Source: an uncultured Acetatifactor sp.
GTDB taxonomy: Bacteria > Bacillota > Clostridia > Lachnospirales > Lachnospiraceae
DNA: 25,451 bases
Assembly (NCBI GenBank): GCA_910585805.1
Contig: CAJUFB010000056.1
Coordinates: 1-25,451, forward strand
Direction: 5' to 3'
Shown: one piece after another, positions 21,641 through 25,451 of the stretch
Layout of the letters: every line of letters starts with the position of its first letter
Position numbering within the stretch: the stretch's first letter is position 1
Program-made: the position numbers and the translations under genes
Notes under the pieces: generated by a model
The model's database searches: none
Seen by the model: only the letters and a program-made list of their open reading frames with translations
What the model was told of the DNA's origin: nothing

Positions 21641-23029
21641 ATGAATGCGGAAATTGATATAAGCGCCGTAACCCTGCAGACTGCCAGACTCACGCTTCGT
21701 CCATGGAGGGAGACAGACCTGGAGGATTTCTATGAGTATGCCTCCGTGGACGGTGTGGGACAGATGGCAGGTTGGAAGCCCCATGAAAATAGAGAGGAAT
21801 CCAGGGAAATTCTGGGGCGGTTTATGGAAGGGAAGAAAACCTTTGCCCTGGAATATCAGGGAAAGGTGATCGGTTCTCTGGGCATTGAAAAATACAACGA
21901 AGAGAGGTACCCGGAATTCGGGGAAAAGAAATGCCGGGAAATCGGCTATGTTTTGTCGAAAGATTATTGGGGACGGGGACTGATGGCGGAGGCAGTGCAG
22001 GCGGCGATTCGCTATCTTTTTGAGGATGTGGGACTGGATGTGATATTCTGCGGGCATTTTCTGTCAAACGGACAGTCGGCCCGGGTACAGGAGAAGTGCG
22101 GGTTCAGACATTACGCATATGGTCAGTTTGAGACCAAAATCGGAACCGTCCATGAGCATGAGGTGAATCTGCTGACAAAAGAGGAGTGGGAAGGCGGTTA
22201 TGGCTGCAGGCTTCTTTTATTTGATCTGGACGGTACTTTGCTGCGCAATGACAAAACCATATCTCCGGCTGTGCTGAAAGCAGTGCGGGATTGCCGGGAA
22301 AAGGGCATGCGGATCGGTGTGGCTACGTCCAGGGGGGAACAGAATGTCCTGTCTTTTCTGGAGGAACTGGCTCCGGACCTGTTGATTGCCAGCGGTGGGG
22401 CAGTGGTGAAATATGATGGCCGCTGCCTGTACAGGGCCGAGTTTTCCGGGGAAGAGACGAAACGGATGATTGAGCTTGCCAGAGAAGTATGCGGGCCTGA
22501 CTGTGAGATTACCATTGATACCATGAATTCCCACTACTGGAATTATCGGGTTGATCCGAAGAAACAGTACCCTGATTGGGGGAACAGTATTTATACGGAT
22601 TTTAAAGATTTTGAAGAGCCTTCCCTGAAGATGTGCGTGGAGATCTTTGAAGAAGAACAGGCAAGACGGCTTTCAGGACTTCTGGATGAGTGCGACTGTG
22701 TCCGTTTTTCAGATGGATACTGGTATAAATTTACAAAAAAGGCGGCTACAAAAGAGCAGGCGATTTTGAAAATATGCGCTGCATGGGGAATTGGGACAGA
22801 GGAAATCGTGGCCTTCGGGGATGATTATGCGGATATGGGAATGCTGGCCCTGTGCGGTAGAGGCATTGCCATGGGGAATGCGGTGGATGCAGTGAAGGAA
22901 AAAGCGGATCTGGTCATCGGCAGCAACGAAGAAGACGGAATTGCGGAATATTTGGACCGGCAATACCTGGGAAACAGCGTTCCGGAATCGGCCTTGGGGC
23001 AGGACCGGAAGCCGGGAAAAGGAGAATAA
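21641..23029 (+). CDS. Fusion protein: GNAT acetyltransferase (RimJ/RimL type) plus Cof-type HAD hydrolase
   Basis: 462-residue bifunctional protein. Residues 1-182 form a RimJ/RimL-type N-acetyltransferase: TARLTLRPWRETDLEDFYEY opening, acetyl-CoA loop YWGRGLMAEA at 109-118, and SARVQEKCGFRHYAY near the end. After a very short linker, residues 189-462 form a HAD-IIB (Cof) phosphatase: D195 and D197 in DLDGTLL, motif II Thr/Ser in VATSRG, the motif III Lys near KKAATKEQ, and GDDYADMGML as motif IV. Both domains keep their active residues. ATG 21641 is chosen (GGGAG 6 bases upstream) over 21608, which lies in the repeat-rich leader. Followed after 1 base by a methyltransferase. A sequencing-error fusion of two adjacent genes is possible but the junction reads smoothly. 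Confidence 0.88.
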   Translation: MNAEIDISAVTLQTARLTLRPWRETDLEDFYEYASVDGVGQMAGWKPHENREESREILGRFMEGKKTFALEYQGKVIGSLGIEKYNEERYPEFGEKKCREIGYVLSKDYWGRGLMAEAVQAAIRYLFEDVGLDVIFCGHFLSNGQSARVQEKCGFRHYAYGQFETKIGTVHEHEVNLLTKEEWEGGYGCRLLLFDLDGTLLRNDKTISPAVLKAVRDCREKGMRIGVATSRGEQNVLSFLEELAPDLLIASGGAVVKYDGRCLYRAEFSGEETKRMIELAREVCGPDCEITIDTMNSHYWNYRVDPKKQYPDWGNSIYTDFKDFEEPSLKMCVEIFEEEQARRLSGLLDECDCVRFSDGYWYKFTKKAATKEQAILKICAAWGIGTEEIVAFGDDYADMGMLALCGRGIAMGNAVDAVKEKADLVIGSNEEDGIAEYLDRQYLGNSVPESALGQDRKPGKGE

Positions 23030-23030
23030 G

Positions 23031-23711
23031 ATGCTGAATCAAAAAGGATTTGACCTGTGGGCGGATGGATATGACGAGAGCGTGGGCCTTTCAGACGAGG
23101 AGGGCACCTATCCCTTCGCAGGCTATAAACAGATATTGAACGAAATATACAACAGAGTGTTGACGGATCAATGTGATTCCGTTCTTGACATCGGCTTTGG
23201 CACCGGAACCCTGACCAGGAAACTGTACAGTCAGGGCTGCCATATTTGGGGGCAGGATTTCTCGGGGAAAATGATGGAACTGGCAAAGGAAAAGATGCCG
23301 GAAGCGGCGCTGTACCAGGGAGATTTTTCAAAGGGACTGGCGGAGGAACTGAAACGGAACCGATACGATGCCATCATTGCCACGTATTCCCTGCACCATC
23401 TGACCGATGGGGAGAAGGCCGGACTGATCGAAAATCTGCTGTCCCTGCTGCGTGAGGGCGGATGCCTCTACATCGGGGATGTGGCATTTGAAACACGCGC
23501 AGAGATGGAGCGGTGCAGCGCATGGATCGGCCAGGAATGGGACGATGAGGAATATTATTTTGCAGCAGACGAATGGATGAAATTATTCCCGCAGATGACA
23601 TTCGAAAAGTTTTCATTCTTCGCCGGACTGCTGTCCTTCAAAAGCGGAACGCTTTCCCGGAAAGAGAGAGGAGAAACCAATGGAGAATCAAACCATACCA
23701 CAGGAAAATAA
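23031..23711 (+). CDS. Class I SAM-dependent methyltransferase
   Basis: 226-residue cytosolic methyltransferase. The SAM-binding motif VLDIGFGTGTL lies at residues 51-61, followed by an acidic strand end (WGQDFSGKMMELAKEKM) and the post-motif IATYSLHHLTDGEK, matching the UbiE/Methyltransf_11/25 group. Substrate unknown. The start at ATG 23031 is preceded by AAAAGGAG at 6 bases; a longer upstream frame runs inside the previous gene and is rejected. It begins 1 base after the GNAT-HAD stop and overlaps the MATE gene by 32 bases, so the three genes form one operon. Confidence 0.88.
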   Translation: MLNQKGFDLWADGYDESVGLSDEEGTYPFAGYKQILNEIYNRVLTDQCDSVLDIGFGTGTLTRKLYSQGCHIWGQDFSGKMMELAKEKMPEAALYQGDFSKGLAEELKRNRYDAIIATYSLHHLTDGEKAGLIENLLSLLREGGCLYIGDVAFETRAEMERCSAWIGQEWDDEEYYFAADEWMKLFPQMTFEKFSFFAGLLSFKSGTLSRKERGETNGESNHTTGK

Positions 23712-25056
23712 AATGGGGGTCATGCCCATAGACAGGCTTTTGCTGTCCATGTCCCTGCCCATGATGATATCCATGCTTGTGCAGGCGCTCTACAATATTG
23801 TGGACAGCATTTTTGTGTCCAGAATCAACGAATATGCCCTGCGGGCCGTATCCCTGGCATTTCCCATCCAGAGTTTGATGATTGCCGTGTCCGTGGGCAC
23901 CGCGGTGGGAATCAATGCCTTCCTGTCCAGGACCCTGGGGGAGAAGGAATATCAGAAGGCCAATACCATTGCGGCCAACGGGGTTTTTGTGGAACTGATG
24001 AGCTATGTGGTATTTGCCCTGGTGGGCATTTTCGCAAGCCGTCCCTTTTTTGCCAGTCAGACCGCCATTGAACAGGTGCGGGAGTATGGAACCACTTACC
24101 TGACCATCTGCTGTACCGCGGGCATCGGTATCTTTATGCAGGTTACGTTTGAGCGTCTTCTGCAGTCCACAGGCAGGACTTTCTACGCCATGATTACCCA
24201 GGGCGTGGGGGCGGTCATCAACCTGATTATGGACCCCATTCTGATTTTCGGGTATTTCGGAATGCCGGAAATGGGGGTGGCGGGGGCGGCCGCAGCCACG
24301 GTACTGGGGCAGATCGCCGCGGCGGTACTGGCCATTGTGTTTAATGTGAAAGTAAACCGGGAGATTCATCTGTCATTCCGGGGATTCAGGCCGGATAAAA
24401 AACTTATTGCAGGGATTTACAGGGTGGGCATTCCTTCTATTATTATGCAGGCCATCGGCTCTGTGATGACCTATGGCATGAACCTGATTCTGGAGGCCTT
24501 CGGCACGGCCCAAACCGTGTTCGGGATTTACTTTAAGCTTCAGAGCTTTATCTTTATGCCTGTGTTCGGCCTGAACAGCGGCATGGTGCCCATCATTGCC
24601 TACAATTTCGGCGCGGGCAGCAAAGAGCGGGTGGTGCGGACCATGAAGAGCAGCATCAAGTATGCGGTGGGTATCATGCTGGCAGGTCTGGCGGTGATGG
24701 AGCTGTTTCCGGCCTGGCTCATCGGGCTGTTTGACGCGGAGGCGTCGTCGGACCTTCTGGTGATCGGAATTCCCGCCCTGCGGATTATCTGTTTGAGTTT
24801 CTGCTTTGCAGGGTACTGTATTGTGGTGGGAAGCGTATTCCAGGCCCTGGGAAACGGCGTATACAGTATGTTGGTATCCATCGCCAGGCAGCTCTGTGTG
24901 CTTTTGCCTGTGGCGTGGCTGTTCTCCCTAAGCGGCAATGTGAATCTGATCTGGTGGGCCTTCCCCATTGCGGAACTGGTGAGCTTGAGTTTGAGCACCT
25001 ATTTCCTGATGCGGATCAACAGGGATGTCATTGTCCATATCGGGGGTCTGTCTTAA
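23680..25056 (+). CDS. MATE-family multidrug/metabolite exporter
   Basis: 458-residue inner-membrane protein with the 12-span MATE fold. Features include SLPMMISMLVQALYNIVDSI near the N-terminus (the P-x-x-x-x-x-x-x-x-x-Y-N-x-V-D motif of the DinF/NorM group) and the mirrored second-half motif around GLNSGMVPIIAYNFGAGSKE. The family uses a Na+ or H+ gradient to expel cationic drugs or metabolites. AGGAG lies 8 bases before the ATG, inside the methyltransferase gene. Co-transcription with a GNAT-HAD fusion and methyltransferase hints at a detoxification or modification-and-export role, but this is inference. Confidence 0.93.
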   Translation: MENQTIPQENKMGVMPIDRLLLSMSLPMMISMLVQALYNIVDSIFVSRINEYALRAVSLAFPIQSLMIAVSVGTAVGINAFLSRTLGEKEYQKANTIAANGVFVELMSYVVFALVGIFASRPFFASQTAIEQVREYGTTYLTICCTAGIGIFMQVTFERLLQSTGRTFYAMITQGVGAVINLIMDPILIFGYFGMPEMGVAGAAAATVLGQIAAAVLAIVFNVKVNREIHLSFRGFRPDKKLIAGIYRVGIPSIIMQAIGSVMTYGMNLILEAFGTAQTVFGIYFKLQSFIFMPVFGLNSGMVPIIAYNFGAGSKERVVRTMKSSIKYAVGIMLAGLAVMELFPAWLIGLFDAEASSDLLVIGIPALRIICLSFCFAGYCIVVGSVFQALGNGVYSMLVSIARQLCVLLPVAWLFSLSGNVNLIWWAFPIAELVSLSLSTYFLMRINRDVIVHIGGLS

Positions 25057-25243
25057 TGTATTTTTGGCTTTAGGTGAATGCTGATAAACCGCATTAAATG
25101 GGGATTTTTTGAAAGTGAGTTTCGGTAGATATGTTGATTGGTGGTGCATAAAAGCACTTATATTTATTTCGTAGTTGTCTTTAAAAATCTCTTGTAGGAT
25201 GTTCATGAGATTATTATGCAATAAATGTGGACGGAAAGCAATA
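25057..25243. other. Intergenic stretch, no supportable gene
   Basis: AT-rich. A minus-strand frame from about 25209 begins NILQEIFKDNYE, faintly like the start of IS91-type transposases, but it loses all resemblance within 20 codons. I regard it as nothing or a tiny remnant. Confidence 0.4.
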
Positions 25244-25290
25244 CCCCCTCAAAGATTGAGGGGGGAGCTGATGTGCCGAAGGCACTTTTT
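25244..25290 (+). terminator. Tandem-hairpin terminator after the MATE gene
   Basis: Hairpin one: CCCCCTCA / TGAGGGGG with an AAGAT loop. Hairpin two: GTGCC-GAA-GGCAC followed directly by TTTTT. The second is a standard plus-strand terminator; the first may strengthen it or serve the opposite strand. Confidence 0.8.
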
Positions 25291-25396
25291 ACCAATATTG
25301 CTTTACTGATTTATCGGATTCATTTTCAGATAAATCAAACATCTCAGCAATCTGTTTTATGGTTTCCGCCAAAGATATTCCTAAATTTTTGCACAT
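25289..25396 (-). CDS. Tiny ORF, 35 residues, amphipathic helical
   Basis: The reading frame MCKNLGISLAETIKQIAEMF continues DLSENESDKSVKQYW and stops. A GGAAG lies 9 bases before the ATG. The pattern (two helices, KQYW ending) resembles the C-terminal tails of small proteins I have seen near mobile elements in gut Clostridia, so it may be a fragment or a genuine microprotein. Function unknown. Its stop overlaps the plus-strand terminator's T-tract. Confidence 0.4.
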   Translation of the reverse strand: MCKNLGISLAETIKQIAEMFDLSENESDKSVKQYW

Positions 25397-25451
25397 TAAT
25401 GTTAACTTCCTGAAATTTTACACCTGAACGTTTTCGACAATAGAAAAATAA

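Noticed and set aside
24928..25221. 97-residue minus-strand frame overlapping the MATE gene
   Set aside because: Its first 12 residues faintly recall an IS91-type transposase start, but the rest has no resemblance and half is antisense to the MATE gene.

Overview
The window looks like chromosome from a gut-type Clostridia, most likely Lachnospiraceae (Clostridium cluster XIVa). The grounds are moderately GC-rich genes with strong AGGAGG-type ribosome sites, Lachnospiraceae-like protein signatures, many small inverted-repeat elements between genes, and a left end made of a Tn1549/CTn-type conjugative-element replication module. Species cannot be named from sequence alone. The first 24 bases are Illumina adapter, so the window begins at an untrimmed contig end.

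Layout: (1) 39-1381, plus strand: end of an integrative/conjugative element module (replisome-organiser C-terminus, DnaC/IstB-like loader, TnpW) closed by a terminator. (2) 1747-3885, plus: xpt and an NCS2 xanthine/purine permease, i.e. purine salvage. (3) 4039-4243: a broken GNAT acetyltransferase. (4) 9058 down to 4401, minus: lipoprotein, FecCD permease and ATPase of a class II metal/metal-chelate importer, then a P-loop NTPase fused to a MobA/MocA-like cytidylyltransferase. The order suggests metal supply plus molybdenum-cofactor maturation. Two different MITE-like elements (5766-5921 and 6798-6885) sit inside this operon. (5) 9218-13775, plus: two promoters sharing an operator-like palindrome, a frameshifted small secreted Cys/His-rich protein, two MacB/FtsX-type permeases and their ATPase. 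(6) 14443-21289, plus: FAD, 2Fe-2S and molybdenum subunits of a xanthine-dehydrogenase-family hydroxylase. Between the second and third subunit lies an AT-richer two-gene cassette (HEPN-like protein plus a ParA/MinD-like and second P-loop ATPase). (7) 21641-25056, plus: GNAT-HAD fusion, methyltransferase and MATE exporter. (8) A tandem-hairpin terminator and a tiny minus-strand ORF at the right end.

How it fits together: permease and Xpt bring in and salvage xanthine-like bases. The molybdenum hydroxylase would oxidise a purine or related heterocycle, and the MocA-like fusion would supply its cytidylylated cofactor. The FecCD-type importer, in one transcription unit with the MocA fusion, may bring in molybdate, although iron-siderophore or corrinoid cannot be excluded.

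Most interesting candidates: the HEPN-like/ParA-STAND-like gene pair lodged inside the hydroxylase operon (possible conflict/defence module), the secreted Cys-rich peptide with a dedicated FtsX-type transporter, and the two gene fusions. Functional claims for these are inference.
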